The position numbers and the translations under genes were made by a program. Below are positions 1 through 6,969 of a DNA stretch of 16,624 bases, piece after piece. The stretch covers positions 1 to 16,624 of the forward strand of contig JBGPND010000103.1 in the NCBI GenBank assembly GCA_041487355.1, written 5' to 3'. The notes under the pieces were generated by a model. That model was given only the letters and a program-made list of their open reading frames with translations. It did no database searches and was not told the DNA's origin. Source of the DNA: JAMXLO01 sp041487355. GTDB taxonomy: Bacteria; Pseudomonadota; Alphaproteobacteria; Acetobacterales; Acetobacteraceae. Positions within the stretch are counted from its first letter, which is position 1. Every line of letters begins with the position of its first letter.

Positions 1-129
1 ACTATCATCCAGATCGTCCAGACTGGACTCGATCAGCGCGCTGACGAAGTCCGCCTCCGACAAGCCTTGGCTTCGGGCCAGTTCAGCAATCCGCCGTTCG
101 GTCTCTGGCTCCAGGCCAAGCGTCACCAC
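1..129 (-). CDS. small ribbon-helix-helix-like protein, 3' end cut by window edge
   Basis: The first 43 codons of a small protein are read on the minus strand and run off the window. The translated start, VVTLGLEPETERRIAELARS, followed by a second helix rich in Glu, Ala and Leu, resembles the strand-helix-helix of CopG/RHH-type DNA-binding proteins, often antitoxins. I chose the GTG at 129-127 because GAGGAG lies about six bases upstream; a second GTG follows directly. The start is only 13 bases past the sdhB stop, so it may be co-transcribed with the sdh operon. A toxin partner, if any, would lie outside the window. Family assignment rests on pattern only. Confidence 0.5.
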   Translation of the reverse strand, partial: MVTLGLEPETERRIAELARSQGLSEADFVSALIESSLDDLDDS

Positions 130-142
130 GTCCTGCTCCTCA

Positions 143-925
143 CTACACCTGCCGCTCCAGGATCAACTGCTTGATCGCACCGATCGCCTTCGCCGGGTTC
201 AGGCCCTTCGGGCAGGTATCGGTGCAGTTCATGATCGTGTGGCAGCGATACAGCTTGAACGGATCCTCCAGCGCATTCAGCCGTTCGCCGGTGTGCTCAT
301 CGCGTGAATCGGCGATCCAGCGATACGCCTGCAGCAGCACCGCCGGTCCCAGATAGCGGTCGCCGTTCCACCAGTAGCTCGGGCAGGCGGTGGTGCAGCA
401 GAAGCACAGGATGCACTCCCACAGACCGTCCAGCTTGGCGCGTTCCTCACGGCTCTGCAGCCGCTCGCCATCCGGCGGCGACGGGCTGTCGGCCTGCAGC
501 CACGGCTCGATGCTGCGGTACTGCGCGTAGACCTGCGACAGATCGGGCACCAGGTCCTTCACCACCGGCATGTGCGGCAGCGGGGTGATGCGCACCGCGC
601 CCTTCACCTCCTTGATCGGCTTGAGGCAGGCGAGCGTGTTGCCGCCATCGATGTTCATCGCGCAGGAACCGCAGATGCCCTCGCGGCAGGAACGTCGAAA
701 AGTCAGCGTCGGGTCGACCTCGTTCTTGATCTTGATCAGCGCGTCCAGGACCATCGGTCCGCACGCATCGAGATCGACCTCGTAAATGTCGGTGCGCGGG
801 TTCTGCCCGTCGTCGGGATTCCAGCGATAGATGCGGAACTCGCGCACCCGCTTCGCCCCGGCGGGCGCCTTGTAGGTCTTGCCATGGCCGATGCGGCTGT
901 TGGCAGGCAGCGTGAAAGCGACCAT
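143..925 (-). CDS. sdhB: succinate dehydrogenase iron-sulfur subunit
   Basis: This is the 260-residue iron-sulfur subunit of respiratory complex II. It passes electrons from the flavin in SdhA to ubiquinone at the membrane subunits. All cluster ligands are visible: the [2Fe-2S] site at C80, C85, C88 and C100 (motif CREGICGSC); the [4Fe-4S] site at C171, C174, C177 and C238; and the [3Fe-4S] site at C181, C228 and C234 (motifs CILCFCCTTACPS and CHTIMNCTDTCPKG). Length and order fit the family. It is the last of the four sdh genes, 16 bases after sdhA, with only a weak purine-rich site (GGAAGAA) ahead of its ATG. A small RHH-like gene follows at once. Confidence 0.97.
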   Translation of the reverse strand: MVAFTLPANSRIGHGKTYKAPAGAKRVREFRIYRWNPDDGQNPRTDIYEVDLDACGPMVLDALIKIKNEVDPTLTFRRSCREGICGSCAMNIDGGNTLACLKPIKEVKGAVRITPLPHMPVVKDLVPDLSQVYAQYRSIEPWLQADSPSPPDGERLQSREERAKLDGLWECILCFCCTTACPSYWWNGDRYLGPAVLLQAYRWIADSRDEHTGERLNALEDPFKLYRCHTIMNCTDTCPKGLNPAKAIGAIKQLILERQV

Positions 926-941
926 TCGTTCGGTTCTTCCG

Positions 942-2753
942 TCAGTATACGCGCGCCTTGGGCGGGAACGACGACACTTCGTTGGTCAGCGTCTGCAGCT
1001 TCACCGGCCGATAGTCCAGCCGCACCTTCCCATCATCGTCGCACCAGGCCAGCGTGTGCTTCATCCAGTTCGCATCGTCGCGTTCCGGATAGTCGTCGTG
1101 CGCATGCGCGCCGCGGCTTTCCTTGCGGGCCTCGGCACCCACCATGGTGGTCATCGCGTTGCCCATCAGGTTCTGCAGCTCCAGCGCCTCCATCAGGTCG
1201 CTGTTCCAGATCAGGCTGCGGTCGGACACCGACATGTCGGACAGTCCCCGCCACACGCGCTGCATCTCCGCCACGCCCTCGGCAAGAGTCTTGCTGTTGC
1301 GGAACACCGCGGCGTGGCTCTGCATCGTGCGCTGCATGTCCAGCCGCAGGTCGGCGACGCGCGTGCCGCCCTTGGCGTGGCGCGCGCGGTCAAAACGATC
1401 CAGCGAATACTCGCCCGCCTTCGGTGGCAGCGGCGGCTGGCTGGCGTCGGGCTTGATCAGTTCGGCGGCACGCAACGCCGCGGCGCGGCCGAACACCACG
1501 ATATCCAGCAGCGAGTTGCAGCCGAGGCGGTTGGCGCCGTGCACCGAGACGCAGGCGCCTTCGCCGACCGCCATCAATCCAGGCACCACCGCATCCGGAT
1601 TCTCTCTCGTTGGCCGCAGCACCTCGGCGCGGTGGTTGGTCGGCACGCCGCCCATGTTGTAGTGCACCGTCGGCAGCACCGGGATCGGCTCCTTGGTCAC
1701 GTCCACCCCGGCGAAAATCTTCGATGTCTCGGAGATCCCCGGCAGCCGCTCATGCAGCAGATCGGCACCGAGGTGCTCGAGATGCAGATAGATGTATTCC
1801 TTGTTCGGCCCGCAGCCGCGACCTTCGTTGATCTCGATCGTCATCGAGCGCGACACCACGTCGCGACTCGCCAGGTCTTTCGCCGACGGGGCATAGCGCT
1901 CCATGAAGCGCTCGCCTTCCGAGTTCGTCAGATAGCCGCCTTCGCCGCGCGCGCCCTCGGTAATCAGGCAGCCGGCAGGGAAGATGCCTGTGGGATGGAA
2001 CTGCACGAATTCCATGTCCTGGCACGGCAGGCCGGCGCGCAGCACCATGCCGTTGCCGTCGCCGGTGCAGATATGCGCCCCGGTGCAGGACAGGAAGGTG
2101 CGGCCGTAGCCGCCGGTGGCCAGCACCACGATCTGCGCGCGGAACCGATGGATGCTGCCGTCCTCCAGGCACCACGCGGTCACGCCACGGCACACGCCTT
2201 CGTCGTCCACGATCAGGTCGAGCGCGAAGTACTCGACGAAGAACTCGACGTCGTGCTTCAGGCTCTGCTGATACAGCGTATGCAGGATGGCGTGCCCGGT
2301 GCGGTCGGCGACGGCGCAGGCGCGGCGGGCGGGCTCCTTGCCGTACTCCTTCATGTGGCCGCCGAACGGGCGCTGATAGACCTTGCCCTCCTCGGTGCGG
2401 CTGAACGGCACGCCGAAATGCTCCAGTTCGTAAACCGCCTGCACCGCCTCGCGGCACATGTATTCGATGGCATCCTGGTCGCCGAGCCAGTCCGACCCTT
2501 TCACGGTATCGTACATATGCCAGCGCCAGTCGTCCTCATCCATGTTGCCGAGCGACGCAGCGACGCCGCCCTGCGCGGCGACGGTGTGGCTGCGCGTCGG
2601 GAACACCTTGGTGATGCAGGCAGTCTTCAGTCCCGCGGCGCCTAACCCCAGCGTGGCGCGCAGCCCGGACCCGCCGGCACCCACCACCACCACGTCGTAG
2701 GTGTGGTCGACGATGTTGTAGGCGCGTGATGACGGCAGCGTAATCGCGTTCAT
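942..2753 (-). CDS. sdhA: succinate dehydrogenase flavoprotein subunit
   Basis: This 603-residue protein is the catalytic subunit that oxidises succinate to fumarate on the cytoplasmic face of the membrane. The Rossmann FAD motif GAGGSG lies near residues 25-30, and the covalent-FAD histidine is H56 in SHTVAAQGG. By alignment with E. coli SdhA from memory, the active-site residues are H253 (QFHPTG), T265/E266 (ITEGARGEGG), R297 (ASRDVV) and H364 (TVHYNMGG). No expected residue is missing. The ATG at 2753 follows AAAGGG at suitable spacing. It sits 24 bases after sdhD and 16 before sdhB, in one operon. Confidence 0.98.
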   Translation of the reverse strand: MNAITLPSSRAYNIVDHTYDVVVVGAGGSGLRATLGLGAAGLKTACITKVFPTRSHTVAAQGGVAASLGNMDEDDWRWHMYDTVKGSDWLGDQDAIEYMCREAVQAVYELEHFGVPFSRTEEGKVYQRPFGGHMKEYGKEPARRACAVADRTGHAILHTLYQQSLKHDVEFFVEYFALDLIVDDEGVCRGVTAWCLEDGSIHRFRAQIVVLATGGYGRTFLSCTGAHICTGDGNGMVLRAGLPCQDMEFVQFHPTGIFPAGCLITEGARGEGGYLTNSEGERFMERYAPSAKDLASRDVVSRSMTIEINEGRGCGPNKEYIYLHLEHLGADLLHERLPGISETSKIFAGVDVTKEPIPVLPTVHYNMGGVPTNHRAEVLRPTRENPDAVVPGLMAVGEGACVSVHGANRLGCNSLLDIVVFGRAAALRAAELIKPDASQPPLPPKAGEYSLDRFDRARHAKGGTRVADLRLDMQRTMQSHAAVFRNSKTLAEGVAEMQRVWRGLSDMSVSDRSLIWNSDLMEALELQNLMGNAMTTMVGAEARKESRGAHAHDDYPERDDANWMKHTLAWCDDDGKVRLDYRPVKLQTLTNEVSSFPPKARVY

Positions 2754-2777
2754 GGAGCCCTTTCCCGTCCGATTCTT

Positions 2778-3182
2778 CTACAGGCCGAGCTTCAGCACCG
2801 AGACGATGCAGGCCAGCGCCAGCAGCAATGAGAGGCCCTTCACCAGCAGGATCGAACCGACCCGCAGCGCGTCGTTGTCCACATAGTCCTCGATCACCAC
2901 CTGAAGCCCGAGTTGCAGGTGATGGAAGGTGGCGATCACCAGCGCGATCATCAACACGATCGTCAGCGGGCCAGCCATCCAGGCAACGACGTCGCCGCGC
3001 GTCACGCCGATCATGCGGATCATGGCGCAGAGGAACCACAGGGTCAGCGGCACCAGCGCGATCGAGCTGATGCGCTGCGCCCACCAATGTGCCGCGCCTG
3101 CCTTCGCCGAACCGAGGCCGCGCGCGCGCCCGAGCGGCGAGCGCATGATGTCGACCTGCGGCGTTCTTGATGTGCCGGCCAT
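2778..3182 (-). CDS. sdhD: succinate dehydrogenase membrane anchor subunit
   Basis: This 134-residue protein is the small hydrophobic anchor that, with SdhC, binds haem b and ubiquinone. Three membrane segments are visible, at roughly residues 40-60, 68-90 and 108-131. The motif FHHLQLGLQVVIEDY (residues 86-100) places H88 as likely haem ligand and D99/Y100 at the quinone site, by comparison with E. coli H71 and D82/Y83. The frame is open far upstream, but the ATG at 3182 is the fitting start: it lies 8 bases after the sdhC stop and gives the usual family length with a short cytoplasmic N-terminus. Confidence 0.93.
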   Translation of the reverse strand: MAGTSRTPQVDIMRSPLGRARGLGSAKAGAAHWWAQRISSIALVPLTLWFLCAMIRMIGVTRGDVVAWMAGPLTIVLMIALVIATFHHLQLGLQVVIEDYVDNDALRVGSILLVKGLSLLLALACIVSVLKLGL

Positions 3183-3190
3183 GCTGCGCC

Positions 3191-3622
3191 TCACCACACC
3201 GCGAGACCGATGACCCAGAGCAGCAGCGTCGCGACAACTGTCGCGATCACCACCGCCCAGGCGGAGCGGTCGTACCAGGGTTGCTCGAAGCCGTAGCCGG
3301 CATCCCACGCCAGATGGCGGATGCCGGCGAACAAGTGGAAGAACAGCGCCAGCGTCCAGCCGAACAGCAGCAGCAGGCCGATCGGGGTAGCGAGGAACCA
3401 CTGCACCCGGGCGAAGGCGCCGTCGGACACCGCCGCGGCGACCAGCCACCAGGTCAACAGCAGGGTGCCCACGCCCAGCCCAACGCCGGTGACCCGGTGC
3501 GCGATCGACAGGGCCATGCTGATCGGCCAGCGATAGACCTGAAGGTGCGGGGAGAGCGGGCGGCGGATCAGCTTGCCGTCGGTATTGCGCGCCACCATCA
3601 GCGCGTCGCGTACGTCTCTCAA
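3191..3622 (-). CDS. sdhC: succinate dehydrogenase cytochrome b556 subunit
   Basis: This is the cytochrome b subunit of complex II, 143 residues long and first gene of the operon. The signature RPLSPHLQVYRW lies at residues 21-32, SIAHRVTG at 39-46 (Ser39 and Arg43 match the quinone-site Ser27/Arg31 of E. coli), and HLFAGIRHLAWD begins at the likely haem ligand H96. Three membrane helices follow, near 45-65, 77-100 and 120-142. The start shown is a TTG with GGAG eight bases upstream. The alternative is the ATG at 3598 (MVARNTDG), which has no clear ribosome binding site. A weak start at the head of this operon is slightly unusual. Confidence 0.93.
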   Translation of the reverse strand: MRDVRDALMVARNTDGKLIRRPLSPHLQVYRWPISMALSIAHRVTGVGLGVGTLLLTWWLVAAAVSDGAFARVQWFLATPIGLLLLFGWTLALFFHLFAGIRHLAWDAGYGFEQPWYDRSAWAVVIATVVATLLLWVIGLAVW

Positions 3623-3750
3623 CGGATCGCTCCATCCTGTCGGCCGCCCGCCTGGGCGCCAAGCCGTTGCGTTTGCTTACGCTTCCCCGGGGGGGGGGTC
3701 AACGCGGGGAGGCGGCGCTCGGCGGGCCACGGATGCACTGTGCGGACGGA
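3623..3750 (-). promoter_or_regulatory. sdh operon leader/promoter region with a ten-G run
   Basis: These 128 bases lie between the yhaV stop and the sdhC start and must hold the sdh promoter if the operon has its own. CCCC followed by ten G occurs at 3685-3698, about 65 bases upstream of sdhC. I see no convincing -35/-10 pair and no terminator hairpin after yhaV. The role as promoter is inferred from position. Confidence 0.35.
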
Positions 3751-4263
3751 TCAGGGTTTGGGTACGACAGCCGCGAAACGTTGCGCCACCACCGGGTCCT
3801 GGGCGGCGTCGAGCAGCCGGCGCCAATCGTCGGGCGGGTTGCCTTGGGCAAGCATGCGGGCGAACACCGCATAGGGGTCGCTCGCGGCACCGGCCTTGCG
3901 CAGCGTGTCGCGGTCATTGACCCAGGCATAGACCACGATCCGCGATGCCGAATCGGCGCGGAAGAACAGCCGGAATCGGTTGGCGCTGAACTTGGCGCGG
4001 AACCAGTGCCGGTGCGCCGGCCCAAGCGTGTTGCCTAGCCGGAACTCGGAGGCAAGCGGATCGTGCGGCACGCGGTCGAGCATGAGATCGCGCAGCGTGG
4101 CCAGCAGCTTAACGTTGGCGTTGCCCTGCCAGCCGGCGGGGTCGGACTGCCGGGCACGCTCGGCCGAGACAATCAGCTTGTCGATCTGGTCGAGCACCAA
4201 CGGGTGACCGAACAGCCGCCAGCCGTGGCGCTGCAGCACGATCCAGCTACAGCGCCACGTCAC
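3751..4263 (-). CDS. yhaV: type II toxin, YhaV family
   Basis: This protein of about 170 residues is a YhaV-type ribonuclease toxin, a family whose E. coli member cleaves mRNA in a translation-dependent way. Family features run the full length: GWRLFGHPLVLDQ near the start, then FRLGNTLGPAHRHWFRAKF, RLFFRADSASRIVVYAWVND, and NPPDDWRRLL near the end. It overlaps the prlF antitoxin gene by 17 bases in another frame, as expected for a coupled pair. The start shown is a GTG at 4263. A second GTG at 4239, just after the prlF stop and closer to the usual family N-terminus (VLQRHGWRL), is equally plausible. No frameshift or truncation is visible, so it is probably functional. Confidence 0.9.
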   Translation of the reverse strand: MTWRCSWIVLQRHGWRLFGHPLVLDQIDKLIVSAERARQSDPAGWQGNANVKLLATLRDLMLDRVPHDPLASEFRLGNTLGPAHRHWFRAKFSANRFRLFFRADSASRIVVYAWVNDRDTLRKAGAASDPYAVFARMLAQGNPPDDWRRLLDAAQDPVVAQRFAAVVPKP

Positions 4264-4570
4264 CCTCGATCGGTGAGTCGGGATCAGCCTCCACGCCTTC
4301 GGTCGCCGCCATCATACGGGCCGCCAATTCCGGCGTGAGTGCGACGAGCGCCTCCGGCCGGGCCGCGATATCGCGCTCCAGCAGGGCCAGGAACGGCGCG
4401 AGCGCGGGGTCCGCCTCTGGCTCGGTGACAGCGCGAACGATGACGGCGCCGTCCTCGACGCGGAACGCGATGCGACTACCGTAGCCGACGCCGAGCGCCT
4501 GGCGGATCGCCTTGGGCACGGTCGTCTGGCCCTTGGCGGTGATGGTGCAGACCTCTTCGATCACGGGCAT
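4247..4570 (-). CDS. prlF: type II antitoxin, PrlF/SpoVT-AbrB family
   Basis: This 107-residue protein is the antitoxin partner of YhaV. The SpoVT/AbrB swapped-hairpin DNA-binding domain occupies about residues 6-50 (TITAKGQTTVPKAIRQALGV is the characteristic start). The C-terminal half (EADPALAPFLALLERDI onward) is the acidic PrlF-type tail that contacts the toxin. The ATG at 4570 has AGGAG seven bases upstream. The gene precedes and overlaps the toxin. PrlF proteins repress their own operon, and a palindrome lies 24 bases upstream of the start, listed separately. Confidence 0.9.
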   Translation of the reverse strand: MPVIEEVCTITAKGQTTVPKAIRQALGVGYGSRIAFRVEDGAVIVRAVTEPEADPALAPFLALLERDIAARPEALVALTPELAARMMAATEGVEADPDSPIEGDVAL

Positions 4571-4593
4571 GGCGGGTCTCCTGCTCGGGAGAT

Positions 4594-4611
4594 GTAAGGT
4601 GATGTCCTTAC
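4594..4611 (-). promoter_or_regulatory. palindrome upstream of prlF-yhaV, candidate operator
   Basis: GTAAGG and CCTTAC face each other across six bases (TGATGT on the plus strand). The site lies just upstream of the prlF ribosome binding site, where an autoregulating AbrB-type antitoxin would be expected to bind. Operator function is inferred from position and symmetry. Confidence 0.4.
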
Positions 4612-4624
4612 CATTGCCAGTCCC

Positions 4625-5759
4625 TTAATCGTCCATCTTGCCCGAGTCACGGGCAGTGTTGGCCCGACGCCGGAAGCGATGTCGAGGGCCGTCCTCGCGG
4701 CTGGCACTCCCGGGGATAGTTACCTGTGAGGCGTCCGGAGGCTGCGACCTGACATCGGCCGCCGGGCGAAAGCGAACGATATAGTCGATATAATCGGTCA
4801 TCCGGCGCAGTGGCTCCTGGTTGGCCAGGACGAAGCGGCGGAAGGGGGCAAGGCGATGGGCGGCTGCCAGGGCTTCCGCACCGCCACGCTGCAACAGCCG
4901 GTGCAGATCAGCGCCCAGCGCCTTTACTGCCGTGGTGAACAATGGCGTGTTCTTTGCGGTTTCCCATGCCGCCATTGTCGCGCCAGTGCCAACAGGCCGC
5001 CAAGATAATAGGCCGGCGTCGCCACGACCGCTGCGCCGATCAAGACGATAGACACGTTCTTGATCGAAACAATACCGAAGACCGTGCCGCGTTCAGAGTG
5101 CGGGCCTTCGCCGATCGCTTCGGCTGCCTCGGCGACGGGCGCCGCCGCCGGCGGCTCAATCACGTTGCTGTCCTGTTTCAGCGCTTCCGCTACGATCGCT
5201 ACATCGTTGCGGAGCGCGCCCTGTTCTGCGCGCGTCATACGCAGCCTGTCCGCCTGCTCCTGCAGCTCACGCCCCTCGGTGGTGGCAAGGATCCGGGGCC
5301 GTGCAGCGTGCAAGGCGATTGCAGGGCAGCATGCGTGGCATCTTCCAACGTCGGGGCTAGCCGGACATCGATTTTGCGCTCCACGGCCGAGGCAGTTGTC
5401 TCCAGCCGGACGCCGCGCCCCCAGACGACGCTCCAGGCAATCTCCTGTTGCGAGGCAGAAATGGCCACGCGATAGAGTCCCAGGTCGCGGGCCAGCTCGG
5501 AAAACGCATTGTCGTTCGGAGCCAACCGAGCGGCGAGGTCGTCGGCCGCATCGCGGACCAACGGCAGCAACTGCCTGATTCGAGCGATGTGGTTGCCGTC
5601 CCCATCCAGCCCAGAGGGCGGCACGAGGCCGATCCGATTATCCGGTCCGAGGCCGAGATGCGGTCCAGGACCCTGGATCGGTATTGGTGCGACCAATGGC
5701 TCTCTGGCGGCCACGATCGCCGCGGCCCGGCTCGCCAACTCGGTATTTACCGTCGGTAT
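4625..5759 (-). pseudogene. decayed gene of unknown function in three frames, with a possible ATA in place of its start
   Basis: Three consecutive minus-strand frames look like one former protein of about 378 residues. Segment 1 (about 5759-5310) is rich in Ala and Leu, with RDAADDLAARLAPNDNAFSE. Segment 2 (about 5313-4990) contains ATTEGRELQEQADRLRMTRA and then a single membrane helix (NVSIVLIGAAVVATPAYYLG). Segment 3 (about 4985-4625) contains RFVLANQEPLRRMTDYID. Each shift falls where one frame turns unprotein-like and the next becomes plausible. Upstream, GGGGAGCAGGAC is followed by ATACCGACGGTAAAT, as if an ATG had become ATA at 5759-5757. Segment 3 could instead be a separate gene starting at the ATG at 4975. 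I recall similar unnamed alphaproteobacterial proteins but can assign no function. Confidence 0.5.
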
Positions 5760-5813
5760 GTCCTGCTCCCCCCGGCAGCGATCGCTACCTCCCGCCAGGC
5801 GATCGACCCCTGA

Positions 5814-6845
5814 TCAGGCCGCCTGCTTCGCCAGCATCCGCTGCGCGATCAGCGTCTCGGCGATCTGCACCGCGTTCAGCGCGGCGCCCTTGCGCAAATT
5901 GTCGGCGACGCACCAGAACGACAGCCCGTGCGGCACCGTCGGGTCCTTGCGGATGCGGCTGACATACACGGCATCCTCGCCGGCACACTCCAGCGGCGTC
6001 ACGTAGCCGCCGTCCTCGCGCACATCGACCACTTCCACGCCGGGCGCCTCGCGCAACGCCGCGCGTGCCTCGCCCGCGGTGACCGGCAGTTCGAACTCGA
6101 CGTTCACCGCCTCGCCGTGGCCGATGAACACCGGCACGCGCACGCAGGTGGCGTGCACGGCGATGTCGGCGTCGAGGATCTTCTTCGTCTCGACCACCAT
6201 CTTCCATTCCTCCTTGGTCGAGCCGTCGTCGAGGAACTTGTCGATATGCGGGATGCAGTTGAACGCAATCTCCTTGGTGAACTGCTGTGGCGGCGAGGAT
6301 TCGTGCACGAACACCGACTTGGTGTGGCTGAACAGCTCGTCCATCCCCTCCTTGCCGGCGCCGGAGACCGACTGGTAGGTCGCCACCACCACGCGCTTGA
6401 TCCTGAACTGGTCATGCAGCGGCTTCAGCGCCATGACCATCTGGATGGTGGAACAGTTCGGGTTGGCGATGATGTTGCGGCGGGAGAATTTCGCCAGCGC
6501 CTGCGGGTTCACCTCCGGCACCACCAGAGGGACGTCGGGCTCCATGCGGAACTGGCTGGTGTTGTCGATCACCACGCAGCCGGCGGCGGCCGCGCGCGGC
6601 GCGTGCACGGCGGAGACCGAGGCGCCGGGCGAGAACAGCGCGAGATCCCAGCCGCGGAAGTCGAAGGTCTCCAGGTTGCGCACCGTGAGCACCCGCTTCT
6701 CGCCGAACGACACCTCCGACCCGGTGGACCGGCCTGAGGCGAGGGCCGCCACCTCGTCGATGGGGAAGTTCCGCTCCGCCAGGGTCTTCAGCATCTCGCG
6801 TCCGACCGCCCCGGTGGCCCCGACGACAGCGACCCTGTAGCCCAT
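5814..6845 (-). CDS. asd: aspartate-semialdehyde dehydrogenase
   Basis: This 343-residue cytoplasmic enzyme reduces aspartyl phosphate with NADPH to aspartate semialdehyde, the branch point to lysine, diaminopimelate, threonine and methionine. The NADP-binding glycine motif GATGAVG lies near residues 9-15. The catalytic cysteine is C131 in NPNCSTIQ, and Arg236 and His243 of CVRVPVFIGHGE complete the active site. The substrate-binding segment SGAGKEGMDEL is at 161-171. The open frame continues far upstream, antisense to the neighbouring antiporter, but the ATG at 6845 is right: AAGGAG lies about nine bases before it and the length is that of the family. It is divergent from the antiporter gene and has no operon partner upstream. 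Confidence 0.97.
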   Translation of the reverse strand: MGYRVAVVGATGAVGREMLKTLAERNFPIDEVAALASGRSTGSEVSFGEKRVLTVRNLETFDFRGWDLALFSPGASVSAVHAPRAAAAGCVVIDNTSQFRMEPDVPLVVPEVNPQALAKFSRRNIIANPNCSTIQMVMALKPLHDQFRIKRVVVATYQSVSGAGKEGMDELFSHTKSVFVHESSPPQQFTKEIAFNCIPHIDKFLDDGSTKEEWKMVVETKKILDADIAVHATCVRVPVFIGHGEAVNVEFELPVTAGEARAALREAPGVEVVDVREDGGYVTPLECAGEDAVYVSRIRKDPTVPHGLSFWCVADNLRKGAALNAVQIAETLIAQRMLAKQAA

Positions 6846-6969
6846 CTGCCTCACTCCTTCATGCGGCACCCCGCCGCGCGAGGGCGCAGCGTTAGCGGCG
6901 GCGTGTCGGCGAGGCAAGCGTCCAGGCACCCACCCTGCCGATCGCCCGTTCGGCATGTAGTGTGCCGCC
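6846..6969. promoter_or_regulatory. divergent promoter region between asd and the antiporter gene
   Basis: These 124 bases separate two genes transcribed away from each other, so they must contain both promoters. The asd side has a good AAGGAG ribosome binding site. The antiporter side shows no clear one. I see no convincing promoter hexamers or symmetric operator. Confidence 0.4.

Noticed and set aside
879..2645. 588-codon plus-strand open frame opposite sdhA
   Set aside because: It is antisense to a well-supported sdhA, is rich in His, Arg and Ala as expected of a GC-rich shadow frame, and has no recognisable domain.
4925..5313. Programmed frameshifting in the three-frame gene
   Set aside because: No slippery heptamer with a following stable structure is visible at either shift. 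With the apparent start loss, decay is simpler.
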